Source: Globodera rostochiensis
Taxonomy: Eukaryota > Nematoda > Chromadorea > Rhabditida > Heteroderidae
Length of the DNA stretch: 64,000 nucleotides
Assembly: GCA_018350325.1 (NCBI GenBank)
Contig: JAEVLN010000032.1
Coordinates: forward strand, 602,885-666,884
Direction of reading: 5' to 3'
Shown: positions 11,901 to 30,778 of the stretch, piece by piece
Layout: every line of letters starts with the position of its first letter
Position numbering within the stretch: the first letter of the stretch is position 1
Made by a program: the position numbers and the translations under genes
Notes under the pieces: model-generated
Told to the model about the DNA's origin: nothing
Databases searched by the model: none
The model's input: the letters and a program-made list of their open reading frames with translations, nothing else

Positions 11901-14900
11901 AACCCAATAGTATACACAACGGAAAAAAGGTACTTTTAAAAGGCAAAATTAACTCTCCCGCAAAGAAAAATAAAATGTAAATCGAAATTTAAGGCTTGCA
12001 AGCCAATCTTAATTATGTTAACTCAGCTCAAGGTTGCCGATCAAAACTCGACTCGAGAAATTTTAGCCAGACTCGAACTCCACTTTTTTCTAAACTCGAG
12101 GCAACCCTGGATCCTGATTTACTTCTTGTAGCTCAGAATTCATTTATGATTAATTCATTCCGCGACGTTTTTTTATTGTCTCGGATTATTGTAGCACCGC
12201 CAAATTCGGCCCCTACCGTACCCCGCTTCTTCCACGCTCGGCCCCAGTGGAAAATGCACTGATCAGAGGAGGAGCCTGGTGCATATTCACCGCCCTTTGT
12301 CAGCCGATATTCTTTGCCGCAGCGATCGCATACCCTGGAGAGCACTGAAATTGTTTATTATAAAAGAAAAATGATTCAAAATGTTAATAAAAAAATAAAA
12401 AATAAATTCACCCGAATCGTCCACAAACGGAATGCGACTTTTGCCGGCATCCAAGTCGGACTGACGGATCAGCACCAGACGACGAATACCAAAAGCAGCG
12501 GCAGCGGCATCATCAACAGACGGTTCATCTGTTAAAGAATTATTATTAAAAAATTATTTGAATTTAATAAATAATCTGTTAAAACTCTTTGATCTTATTG
12601 TCATATCGTTACTCATTTTCAATTAATTAATTTTATGAAAATCATTAAAATTCTGAAAATGTTCTTATTGTGCGACAAATAATTATTTATGAATCAAATA
12701 TAAACATTTTTTTTGTTAATAAAAATTTTAAATACCGCAACTTAATTTTCAATTTAAAAATTTATGAAAATTTTCCATCACCGAAATCGATCTCCTTCTC
12801 CTCAACTTCATCATCAGCCGATGCCCAGCGGGGATATCCGTTGTCCCAAAGTTGCTGTTCCGACAACAAATACTCTGCCTGGAGGGCATTGTAAAAACTA
12901 AAAGAATATACATACAGTGAGTAAACACATAATCAGCAGAAGAGAGATAAATTTTCAGAAAAATCTGAGACTGATTTTAAAATCTACGACAGATTTTTCA
13001 AGAAATTTTTTTGGACAAGAAGCACAGCAATGTGAGTGAGTCAAAAACTCAAACTCTACCGGTCTAAAAAACATTTAGAAGCCTGTTCGCTTCTATTTGA
13101 ATTCTTTAAATTAATAAATAATTTTAAAGCTAAAGTCACTCGAGCTCGCTGAGATTTGTCGTTTTGTGAAGCGACGACGTGCGATCTGCCCGATGCAGTC
13201 CACAGGTGACCGTATTCGCATGACGACCCAGCAGCACGGACGAGTGGGAAACGGAGTCTGTGTATGCAAAAAGTAAATTACATAATAATAAAACAAATTT
13301 AAAAAAATATATATTTAAATTAGATGTTAAACCGGGATAATCCCGACCGAGCCCGGCCAATTCTATTTAAATATTTGTACTTTCCCACCTCCCGCCGACA
13401 TTTTCCTGCGCAATTCGCCCCCATGAAAATGATGATGATGGCCATCCGCAGCGGCCTCACGAAGTCGCTTGATCAGCATCGGAATTGCCGCCAGGTAGCC
13501 CAGTTTGCCGTTGCATCGTTCCAGCACCGCCTTCTCCTCATTTTGGGCCTACAAAACACAACAGAGAGATAAATAATATAGTACATGGGTTTCGAATTAC
13601 CGTAACAGGCTTTTTAAGTTACCGTATAATGAGGTTTTGGAGTTATCGTATAACGGGTTTTTTGCGAGATTTTAGAGATACTGTATTTAATATACGCCAT
13701 TTGTCTATCTTTTGACTCGGCACCCGGACGGACACTAAATTTTAAAGCATCCCATGTCAATTTAATACTGTAATATAGGCTTGAGCAAAATCCCAAAAAT
13801 TTGCTTAAAAGACGTTTTTTTTAAAACCGACCCAATCTACAGCACTGGTCGGATCGTCCCCACAAATTTTGACATATTCCGCATGAATTGTGGCCAAGTG
13901 CCGTTGCCGAATCTGCAAAGGAACTTTGCGATTTTGTGGCTCCAGCGGCACCAAAGATTTTGCTAATGAGGGCGTTGTTGTTGAATTTGTGCCCTGAAAG
14001 TTTGCTAAAAAATTAAAAAAATTTTTTTTAAGTTAAAAATATTAAATAATTTTTATTTAATTTATTAAATAATATTCGACCTGAAATCTGGGCACGTGCG
14101 CCTTTCTAACACCGCCTTTGGGCACCGTTGATGATGAAGTTGTCGTGTTGTGTTGCTGCTGCTGCTGCTGCTTAGGGGCGGCAGCGGACGACGACGGCCC
14201 GGTGGAGGTGGTGGACAAAACAGCGGAAGCAAGCTGTACAAATGGCATTTATTGATGTAATGTAATTATAACAGAACATGATGCAAAATTTTGATGGATT
14301 TTGGCCACAAAAACACGGGTAATATAGATAGGATTCGTCCCGACCCCCTTCGGCCGGGCGTAAAAACTGGTTGTTGTCGGAGTAAAGAGCAGAAATAGGG
14401 GGACAAGACGTTCGGGAGCAACAGTTCGGGAGTGTAAAGCGAAAACTTGTTGAGAATCGGGGGGGGGGCAAGCAAATCGGGGGCGACCAGTAAGGGGAAC
14501 GAGCGGAGGGGGGGCATCGACGGGTCAGGCAGGCACTAGACTAATCCTTAAAAACAAAATTCATGGTTTGCCTTGGGCGCCAACGGACGTTGCGAAGCAT
14601 GATGCATCGGTACTCGGGTTGGCACATAATTGTTGTTGTTGTTGGCCACCGCGGTTGATGTCGTCGACACCGCAGCAACAGCTGGCGGTGGCGGCTGCCG
14701 CAACGTGTTGTTCAATATTGATGAGCCCGATTTTTTTGCTATAAAATTTATAAAAAAATTTAATTTGTTTAATGCAATTTTTTCACACATTTTTCTTTTG
14801 GTTTGGTCAACCATTCCATGTCGGCGGCATTGGCCACCGTTTTGTTGTGATGGTGGTGGTGGTGGTGGTGCTGCGCATTTTCGTCCTTTTTTCTGTCAAC

Positions 14901-17900
14901 AGAAGCTAAGAGAGCAGCAACAGTACGCGTGTGCAATTGCTCCTTGAAAATAGTCGCATGTAAAAACAAAACATGTAATTAAAAATTTAATATTATTATT
15001 ATACTAAAGAATCAAGTCTTAAGAGGGAGGGGGGGGGGGAGGGGCCGGAATGCCACGAAAAAATCCAGGGGAGGCGGCTGAACAAAAAAGTTCGGTGGTG
15101 CGGCGGCACCAAAGCGCCCATACGAGAAAAAAACCACGGAAGGGACAACAACCCCCTCCCCCACCTCAGCACTCGGCACACGCCGTTGTTGTTGTTGCTG
15201 CACCAACAGTGCCCCCGTGGCAGCATTTGTTGCCTGAGGCAGCACTTGCAGTCGACCTGTTGCCGGCGGCGGTGATGTTGGAGGCGTTTCAGGCACAACA
15301 GAAACTGATGACTGAATGGACACGATGGACGGAGAGCGTGAAAGTGGCCTATGATGTAGTATACAAAAGTTAATTTATGTTGTATTATGTAAATTAGGAA
15401 AAAAAATCGATAAAAAACAATTATCGTAGGCAGCTACAGTAAAATTTACCCACCGTTTTCCCCGTTTGATGGCCGCCGCTGACAACACCGATTTTGGGCC
15501 CGTTTCCTCTGCTGCTGCTGCTGCTTCGTCCTTCTCCGACTCGTCCTCCAAAATTGAGTCGACCATCGCCTGACGTTCCTTCCGCAAACATTCATCGTCC
15601 CCATTTGGCTCCTTCAAGGAAATATTTAAATACTTAATAAAACAATAAAAAATATTTTTAAAAAATAATTTTAAATTATTTTAGCTCAGAAAATTAAAAA
15701 AATAAAATAAATGAACACACCAAATAAAAAGCATTTCTAAATTAGGTAATACATATTAAAGATCGGACTTGAAAATCTCGAAAAATCTTGATCGGCCCGA
15801 TTTCTTACAAATTAATTAAATTGATCAACAATTTGTTAAACAAAATAAATATTATTATTTAAATTTATTTATTATTTATATAAATGTTTTCCCACCTCAC
15901 GCTTCGGTCTCTTCTTTTCCCGTTTTATCATCGCATTCGTTGTGCTGTTGCCCCCCAAGGGCCATATTTTTGAATTTGGCAACACTTCGTCCGCCGACTG
16001 TTTCCTCCTCCTCTTTTTTGTTTCAATCATCGCATTTTCCTCCTCCACATCGTCGTCGCCGAACAGTTCACAAATTATCGGGTCAGTATCAAGCGATTTC
16101 TAATAAAAAGGAGCAATACAATTTTTTTAAAATTATAAATAATAAACATAAAATAAAATTTGCTTTAAATTAATAGAAAAATGCAATTAATGTGAATAAA
16201 CATGTATGTATGAAGGAATTATTAAAGAAAATTAAAATAAACAGTTTTAGCATAAATTAAAAATTATTTAAATATTTAATGGAATTTGAATTCGTTTAAT
16301 AAATTAAATTTTCCATACCGACGTGGTGCCATTACGCCTTAACGCCGCAGGGATTGGATGACGCTGGGAGGCCAGGTAAAAGCGATTGTCTTCAAGAAAA
16401 GTTGACGGTTTCGACGTGTGGTCAGAATCTTTCTGAAAAATATAAAATATAAAAATGAAATATAAAAAAATGAAAATTTTTTTTTGCTGACAATGCTTAT
16501 CGGCTCCGTCCGTAACACGGGAATCGCCCGCGGGAACGGAAACAATGATCACGTCCAGCTCAGCTTTGCTCGGGCGGAAAGCCCAAAAAACATGGCACAA
16601 TATACCGGGGAAGATTACTAGTGATGCACCAGACCCAAAATTTTCCGACCGATATTTGCACCGAGACTTCACCCCGAGGCCCAAAAAACCCGAAATTGTT
16701 CTCGAGTCGAGACCGAGACTCTCGTGTGCATCATTAATTGATTACGGGGGACGATGGCCCTTTCCGTGCGCGTCTTACCCTCCAAACGGGCACTTTCTTC
16801 GTCGCCATCGTCGACGGTGTCGTCTTCTCAGCTGCCCCCTCCTTATCGACGACGACAGCAGCCGCAGCAGCAGGAGCGGATGTTAACGAATTTGTGCCGA
16901 CGACCTTTGAAGAAGAATTGGTAGCTGAACAATTGAGAGAATATTATTTTAAAAAATATTTAGTGAAAAAAACAAAAAAACATATTTAAACATACAATTT
17001 GTGGACGATTTTCCAATGTCCATCATGGCCAATTTGTTGTTTGAACGCCGCATTTCACTTTGTATCTTTTGAATTCGCATGTCAAGTTGGGCAACATTTT
17101 TTACACAACTGAAATATTAAATATAAATAATAATAGCATTTAAATTCATTTTTTAAGTTATCAAAATAAATTAATAAATAAAACAAAATTTTATGCTTAA
17201 CTTTAATATTTTTAAATTTTTCAAGTTGAAATATGTTTATTATTATTCCAATCAGACAAAAAACTCACTCGTTCACCTCCGACGTGAATTTCTTTTTCGC
17301 CGTCTTCGCTTCATCCTCTTGCTTCTTCTTCTTGTCCATTTCTTCTCTCTGGCGCTTCTTCTGTTCATCATCAATCAATGATTTGATTACGGTATGACGC
17401 TCTTTCTGTAAAGTCAAAAATACTGTATATATTATAAATAATTTACTTTACATTTGCAAAATTCGGGTTTAAAAATTTGGAGTAAATTTTAAAATAAATT
17501 TTTATTAAAAATTAATGTAACTAAAATAAAAATATGTTCTTTTAAACACAACACCTTTTCCGCCTTCTTCACTTCTGTTGACGTCAACTTTTTCTTTTTC
17601 GGTGAAGTTTTCTTCTTTTCAATTTTTTTCAACTTTGATCCGATTTTTGTTGCCAATTTTGACGATGTCTTTGCGCCAATTGTTTGCTTCAAAGAACCAA
17701 ACTAAATTTTTAAAACAATTTATCACTTTTAAATAATAATATTATTTAAATTATCCATTTTCAATTTATATATGTAAATAAATTTTTGCTCACTTTTTTA
17801 TTGTTCGCTTTTTGTTTAGCCAAACGAAGTCGGCGTTCATGTTCAGCCTGTATAATTGTACTTGTATAATTAAAATTAATTATTTTGCAGAAAATAAAAT

Positions 17901-20833
17901 TAAATTAAAAAATTCGATGGGACCTCAACCCGAAGAATTTCGCGCATTTTCTTCTCCGGATCATCCGCAATTTCATCCAACAATTGCTTCTGTCCGTCCA
18001 TTATACGGTCAATGTCCAGCCCGCCATCATCATCCGCTGAGATTGAAGCTACAACAAAATTTGTTTTATTTAAAAATATTTTTAAACAAAATGCCTAAAA
18101 CATTTTTTTTCGGCACACCATTTCTGTTCACACCAGAAGGGATATTGTAACCGGATGCCAAAAAATGTACGGAAAATTTTGAAATCTCAAAAATTGAATT
18201 TTTTCTATTTTTTCTGATCATTTTTTTTTGTCCTTCCGCGCGATGCAGTCTTTTTGGACCATTTTCGTAACAAATTCCATCAAAAACCAAAATTTTCTTG
18301 ACCTCCCCCCCCCCCTGCAGCCCCCAGAAAATCCCCGCTTTTGTAAAATTCCGTATTTTTGCCCAAAAGTCCGGAATGCCGGCTACAGCTCATTTGTCAG
18401 GTCTCCCCACCCACACCTTTTCGCTCTTTCGTCGCTGTCCCCATCCTCTTTGCCGTCTCCGAATCTTTGCCGCTCTCTCGCCCCCTCCCATTTTGCTCTT
18501 TTTCTTTGCCCTTCTTTTCTGCACTCCTTTTGTGCCGTTGTTCTCCCTGCTCCTTCTCCTCTTCCTCCTCCTCCTCCTCCTCCTCCGCTCTTTTCTTCTT
18601 ACTATTATGTTCTCCACCATGTTTTGCACGTCTCTGCTCCTTTCGCTCTTCTCGTTCTTTCTGCTCCTTTTCCAGCTGCGCGATTGGCGTCGGAATGTAC
18701 GCGGGCAACCCCCCGGGGGTTGGTTTTGGCTGAAGCAATAAAAATTAATATAGAAAAAAAAAACTGCTAACAGAGCGCTCCACTATCATAGTAAACTGAA
18801 AAAATAATTTTCAGCTCAGAAATTTCAGCTACAAACTCGCCAAAAAATGTCTTTATAAAATAATAATAAACGAGTTCTCAAATAGTTAAAAATAACTTTT
18901 AAAATACAATATTAAAAGGAAAAAATTAATATAAGTTTAATTAAACAAATAATAGGTAATTAATTGATTCGCAAAAATTTGAAACAATTTTTTTGTGACA
19001 ACGCCTCGTGGCCTGACTAAAGCAATAAAAACTTTAAATAAATGATTGAAAACCAATTTTTTAAAATAAAAAAATAATATTAAATTGTTGAGTTAAATGC
19101 ACAGTGTGAGAGTGCACCAACCCTTTTATGCTTGGATGCGGATGCCACCGTCGATGGTCCCTGATGGCCCTGGATTGGTGGAAATTGATGTGCTGATGAT
19201 ACTGTAGCCATCGGCGGTTGGGCATACTGTATTATTATCAATTATGTTTAAATTACTTTTAATTGTTTTGAATTTTAATACCAACCATCATGGCATGGCA
19301 TTGGCATATTGATGGGGATGAGTGTGCGTGATGAAGTGTGACGGTGGGGCCGCGGCGGCATACGGTGGCATGCCGGCAGACGGTTGAAATGAGGGAAATA
19401 CTGTGGAAATAAGAAAAATATATTTTAATAAAATTTAAATAATATAAATAATTTTAAAGTAATCTTATAATAAAAAAAATCTTAAAATACACAAACAAAA
19501 ATGTTTATAAAGGAGTTTAATTTAATTCGATGAGGTAAATACTGTGGAAATAAGAAAATATTTTAATAAAATTTAAAAAATTTGTAATAAAAAATCTTTA
19601 AAAAAATAAATAAATAAATAAAAGGGGTTTAACTTTATTTTTCATGTTATTTTAATATAAATTACAAAACATTTTTTTTAAACGACAATTTTATCAGAAA
19701 AAAATAAAGCCAAAATAAATAATAAAAACAAAAAATGTGTTTATATTTAAAAAAGGAATTTGAAAAAAATTTATTTTCCATACCCAATGTCGCCTGATGT
19801 TGGTGATTTGGTGGCAAATTCGGGAAGAAAATGTGCTGAAAATTGTTTTTCAATAAATTTTAGTTTAAAAATTTGCATTTTTTTTTTCACCCCTTGCTGC
19901 TGCTGCGGAGGCGGCTGTTGTAAATTTTGATGATGAGACGAAGAAACAACCATCGGAAAATTTGAATTTGGATTGTTCTGTGACACATAGCCAACGTATC
20001 CGCCAGAAAAAAGATCTGAATTTTTGTTGTTTGTTAAATTATGATTCATACATATATTATTTATTTATTTCGAGATTTTTTACTAAAGACCAAAAGCGTA
20101 AAGACCGAAATGACAAAAGAGACTGTTGATAAAAAGTCAAATAAACAAAAGGGGCAAAAAGCCTCGAAACGTTGGAAAGACAAAAAGGATGGCGCTAGGA
20201 CAAAATGCCAACCAAAGCGCCTAAAATGGTTCAAATAGCCAACAACTGCGTGCCTGGTTGGCATTTTGTCCTGACATACAAAAGGATGTAATGGACAAAA
20301 TGTCAACAAGTGAGTCGGCAAGACTGCAGGCAAAAAAGAGCGCACTTCGTGCCATTTTAGGCAATTTGGAATTTTGTCCATTCGACAAAACACCGTCCTT
20401 ACAAATTAGACCAATTATCACTGATTTAGTCCATTTGTCACTGATGGATGGACTGATTGCAAAATCAAATGCACACTCTCACTCACCTGTCGGATTTTCC
20501 TGCCGAATCTCCGTCGTTGTTGTCGTCGGCGTCGTCACTGGCGGCGGCGACGACGACGACTGGGCGTCATCATCATCAGCGAGTTCCTCGTCCTCCAGAA
20601 GGACCACGTCGTTTTCCGAATCTGATAATAATGTCCAAGGGTATTCAAATATAATATAATTAATTATTATTTTATTTAATATTATTCATTTTTCACCCAA
20701 AGTCACCTTCAACAACATCATCTTCATCCGGTTGATGTGCAAACGGACAATAGGGACGTCGACAATTTGCCTGCGTGTCAAAAGGGCACCGCACCGTCGC
20801 AAAAGGGCTCGGCTCGGATGGCGAACGAATCAT
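8917..20833 (-). CDS. REXO1: RNA exonuclease, REXO1 (REX1) type, with two frame breaks in this copy
   Basis: About 32 exons run from ATG at 20833 to the last exon 8994-8917, giving about 1,400 aa (human REXO1 is about 1,220). Exon 1 encodes a zinc finger (CPF...CRRPYCPFAH). Exons 2-18 are low complexity, charged, His- and Gln-rich; YIPTPIAQLEKE lies in 18729-18417. Conserved blocks follow: RKVPLQIRQRHL (13993-13841), EEKAVLERC (13548-13389), AEYLLSEQQLWDNGYP (12897-12782), VCDRCGKEY..FHWGR (12344-12222). The DEDDh exonuclease is in 10391-8917: YALDCEMVYT, DITGELILDV, GHSLESDL, VVYPHRMGPPYKRALK, GHDSKEDA. All splice phases agree except two places: exon 19400-19286 is one base short of frame and meets TGA, and in the last exon one extra base near 8955-8960 separates GHDSKEDA from CMRIMLRKVK. 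Exon 14738-14572 needs a GC donor. Role by family: 3'-5' RNA exonuclease. Confidence 0.88.
9140..9215. repeat. Short-word element (CGAGAATCTCGATCGG family)
   Basis: This stretch contains repeated, mutually inverted variants of the word ATCTCGA/TCGAGA next to CGGTCCGAGC. Related copies lie at 10505-10690, 15760-15810, 23748-23940, 51718-51782 and 52755-52923. It sits in the last REXO1 intron. Confidence 0.5.
10505..10690. repeat. Short-word element (ATCTCGATCG family) in REXO1 intron
   Basis: It begins TAGAGCCCGGACGATCG and carries several inverted copies of GAGATTCTCGATCG. The TAGAGCCCGG start equals the terminal inverted repeat of the two TSD-proven elements at 44020-44879 and 50709-50825; the right end is not clear here. 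Confidence 0.55.
11147..11770. repeat. Paired inverted CGTTTCCCCCC / GGGGGGAAACG arrays in REXO1 intron
   Basis: At 11147-11255 there are several copies of CGTTTCCCCCCC-like words, and at 11684-11770 the reverse complement GGGGGGGAAACGGC is repeated. The two arrays face each other across about 430 bp, as terminal arrays of a non-autonomous element would. Both lie in the REXO1 intron 11040-12221. Confidence 0.6.
12028..12108. repeat. Short-word element (ACTCGA family)
   Basis: The segment starts AGGTTGCC and ends GGCAACCCT (inverted ends) and holds several ACTCGA/TCGAGT words. No matching target duplication was found, so it is an older or partial copy. Confidence 0.45.
16619..16735. mobile_element. 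Small hAT-like element in REXO1 intron
   Basis: Ends TAGTGATGCAC and GTGCATCATTA are inverted repeats. The inside is an array of CCGAGAC/GTCTCG words. Flanks share only about 6 of 8 bases in the expected duplication, so the age is greater or the borders are imprecise. It lies in the intron between exons 16924-16779 and 16432-16319. Confidence 0.5.
20085..20420. repeat. Palindromic word array (GGACAAAATGCCAACC) in REXO1 intron 2
   Basis: A strong inverted repeat centred near 20236 pairs GGACAAAATGCCAACC with GGTTGGCATTTTGTCC. Related words (ACAAAATG, CATTTTGTCC) continue outwards on both sides. It lies between REXO1 exons 20621-20487 and 20015-19891. A related array of AAAATGCC/GTGCCAAAAG words lies at 34835-34965. 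Confidence 0.6.
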
Positions 20834-21434
20834 ATTTATGGCAACAAAAAATGATTTTCGAATTTGTCTTTTAATGCAAAAAATGTAAATGTGCCAAACT
20901 TCAATAATAATAATTAATTAAATATCAACTTAATATCAGAAAAAAACTAATAAAATAATGCTAGGTGAAAAAATTCACACATTTTTATCACATTTATCGC
21001 TAAAGAAAAAGGCAAAATTTAAGAGAAAAAACAAATTTGTTTGAGCCCTTTTATGGCTTGACGTCAATCCGCCGTTAAACACAAAATGGAATAGTAGTGT
21101 GAGAAAAAAATATTTGGCACAAAAAAAAGTAGCTTGAGAGTATTTGTGTTGAACTATTAAATCACTGTTAGCATTATGAAACAAAAATCCATTTAGAGCA
21201 CAAACATATTGGTAAAGAACCCCACATGACATCCACAACCCCTAAGGGGAAGAAGAAACAATTCAATACCCCTAAAGGGAAGAAACAATTCGATCGATAA
21301 GGAAGAAACAATTCAATCGATACACACATTTTACGATTTGAGAGGCTACCACCTAAAAATTTAAATTCAAATTCTCGCAAATCCGCGCTGTTGAATATGT
21401 GTGCCAAATGTGCGTGCATGCACCCTCCCCCACT
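20834..21434. other. Intergenic gap between REXO1 start and PGM stop
   Basis: This 600 bp gap separates two head-to-tail minus-strand genes and must hold the REXO1 promoter and the PGM 3' UTR. Three GGGGAAGAAACAATTC-like copies lie at about 21240-21315. No gene or clear core promoter element was recognised. Confidence 0.5.
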
Positions 21435-28799
<7,365 letters not shown>

Positions 28800-29619
28800 G
28801 TTTTGTTAATGAATTTGGTTACTCTGAAATGGACATTTTGAGAAAAGCGTAAATTTCCGGACTATGGGTTCATTAACAACAAACAAAAAAAAAATCGGAC
28901 ACATTTTTTAAATCGCCCACATACAAAGTGCGGGGGCGCTCTGATGATTCGGCAGTGGACAGTTAGGCAGTAGACGAAGTAAAAGCGCAATAACTTTTCT
29001 CTAACCCAACTAATCCGACTAAAGTAAATTTTTAAGAAGCTCAAATTTGTAGAGATCGAGATCCCGACCGAGATTTTCCGAGAGTCCAGGTCTCGAATCT
29101 CGGAAATTTGTCGAAAACTCCGAGAGCTGGATTCTCGGAATCGAGACAAATCTCTTTCTCTGTCTCGGCCCATCCCCAAATCTCTACCTAGGATTTTTCA
29201 AAATTCCGGTCTCTACTAATTTGTAAGTGCTTAGATTTTTAAATGTTAAAAAATGGAAATTGGAAAACATTAAGAATACTATTTTCACACATTTGGCCAG
29301 ATAACGTTTTTGTTCCAGATTGTAATAATCTAATTTTTTGAATAGATATTAAGTTAATCAAATGCTTTCTGAATTAAGTTTATTCATATTTGGTAGTTTA
29401 GAGAAAAGTTACAGCGTTTCAAACATACCCACTGCCGAACTGCCCGGACACCGAAGTGTGCGGCCAACTCGATTTCCATTGTAACTTCACTTCCTTTTTA
29501 CGTATGGACAGAACGCCAAAGATATGAGATTACCAACAATTGGTTCAAATAAAAATGTCGCACTTTTTCATAAAAAATAATCATCGGTTAATGACAATGA
29601 TCGCCGTTTTCTTCCAATT
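28800..29619. other. Intergenic region upstream of PGM
   Basis: It must contain the PGM promoter and the 3' UTR of the KIX gene. A 166 bp hAT-like element lies at 29050-29215. GGCAGTGG...CAGTTAGGCAGT near 28945 and CCACTGCCGAACTGCC near 29430 form a loose inverted pair. No other gene is seen. Confidence 0.5.
29050..29215. mobile_element. Small hAT-like element, 166 bp
   Basis: The ends read TAGAGATCG and CGGTCTCTA-like (TAGAGA/TCTCTA inverted). Flanks CAAATTTG (29042-29049) and CTAATTTG (29216-29223) match at 7 of 8 bases. The interior is an array of TCTCGGAATC/GAGATTTTCCGAGA words. Assignment to hAT rests on the 8 bp duplication and the shared TAGAG ends. Confidence 0.65.
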
Positions 29620-30778
29620 TCAAATCCCATCAGCAGCAAGTTGCACCTCATTCAGCCGTTGGATCATCCTCTCCTGCAATCGAAGGGCACGAATCAAATG
29701 CAAAATAAAAAGCATTCAATCAAAACCCAATGTTTTCATTATTTTGGAGTAATTTCATATCCAAAACATGGTACGCCTGCAGAATGGGGGTCCCGAATTT
29801 TTGTTTTAAATTTGGTCTAATGATTTGCATCCGGGGGTTTTTTGGGGATCACGAATCTGACATCAGATTTTGTCTAATCATTGATATTGTCTAAGAAAGT
29901 ACTTGATTTTCGGTAATAGTAGAGCTGGTGGCCCCATTTGCAAAAAAAAACAATCAATCAAACAAACGAATTAATTTGGCTTTTAAGATATCAGATTCGA
30001 AATTCTACGCAAGAAAGCCCCCGAACGATTCAATATTTTATTGTAAAATTTTGAAAAATCGATTTAAAAGTGTAAAACAAAACGGTCCTCCCTATGGTAC
30101 CCCCCCCCCCCCGTTACAGGCCTGCCCAATCTTCTCGGCCAGCATTTGATAGTAAGCCTCCTTGTCGTAGGCCGCCTCAAAAATGTCCTTCTCCGCGTTG
30201 CGCGCATAAGTCACCACATTCTCGATGCGCTGCCGGTCACGGAGAATCGCCGGGTCGGGATAGGGGATGATGGCCTTGGGGGAAAAAGCGCTCGCGCGTT
30301 CATTCATTCAAATTGAATAGAATTTTTTTAAACAAATTAAAACAACTACCTACCTACCGCATATTACCTCTTTTAATCCCCCACCCTTTAATAATCCCCC
30401 ACCCTCCGAGTAGGTAGGTTGAAAAATAATCCCCCACCTTCCGAGTAGGTTGAAAAATAATCCCCCACCTTCCGAGTAGGTTGAAAAATAATGCCCCACC
30501 CTCCGAGTAGATTGGAAAATAATCCACCAACCTCTAATAACCTCCCACTCTCTGAGTAAGTTAAAATAATCCCCCATGTGGGATTACAAGAGCTGATACG
30601 GTATATAGGTATGTATGTATTTTTGGAAAACAAAGAACAAAAAAAGCAATCTTATTAAGTAAATTGAAAAGTAAAATTGAAGAAACCAAATTCGACTGAC
30701 CTTAATCAGTTTGCCCACCATATGTTCGCGCAGTTCGGGCGAGACGGAAGTGTGCCAATTGCGCGGTGGTTGGTTCAT
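29620..30778 (-). CDS. Stand-alone KIX domain protein (CBP/p300-type KIX), about 94 aa
   Basis: Three exons: 30778-30701, 30274-30122, 29673-29620 (stop). The protein is almost only a KIX domain: NWHTSVSPELREHMVGKLIK, then AIIPYPDPAILRDRQRIE, NVVTYARNAEKDIFEAA and AYYQMLAEKIG, then a short tail ending LAADGI. This follows the KIX domain of CREB-binding protein block by block, which binds phosphorylated CREB, Myb and other activators. No CBP HAT, bromodomain or TAZ sequence is seen within 1.3 kb upstream or downstream. The second intron needs a GC donor (CAG/GCCTGT); using the nearby GT instead would end the protein after AEKIGQA. The gene lies 1.27 kb downstream of PSMD8 on the same strand. 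Whether the ATG at 30778 is the real start is uncertain. Confidence 0.8.
30362..30615. repeat. Tandem array of a TCCGAGTAGGTTGAAAAATAA-type unit
   Basis: About six units of roughly 30 bp containing CCCCCACC.TCCGAGTAGG and GAAAAATAATCC, ending with CCCCATGTGGGATTACAAGAGCTGATACGG. The same end motif (ATGTGG.ATTAC..GAG..ATACGGTAT) occurs at 44985-45000 and 45897-45920, split by the FLYWCH element, so this is a dispersed repeat family. It sits in the first intron of the KIX gene. Confidence 0.7.

Noticed and set aside
18228..18770. Plus-strand 180-aa ORF rich in Ser, Leu and Pro
   Set aside because: It is the antisense of the Glu/Lys-rich REXO1 exon 18729-18417.
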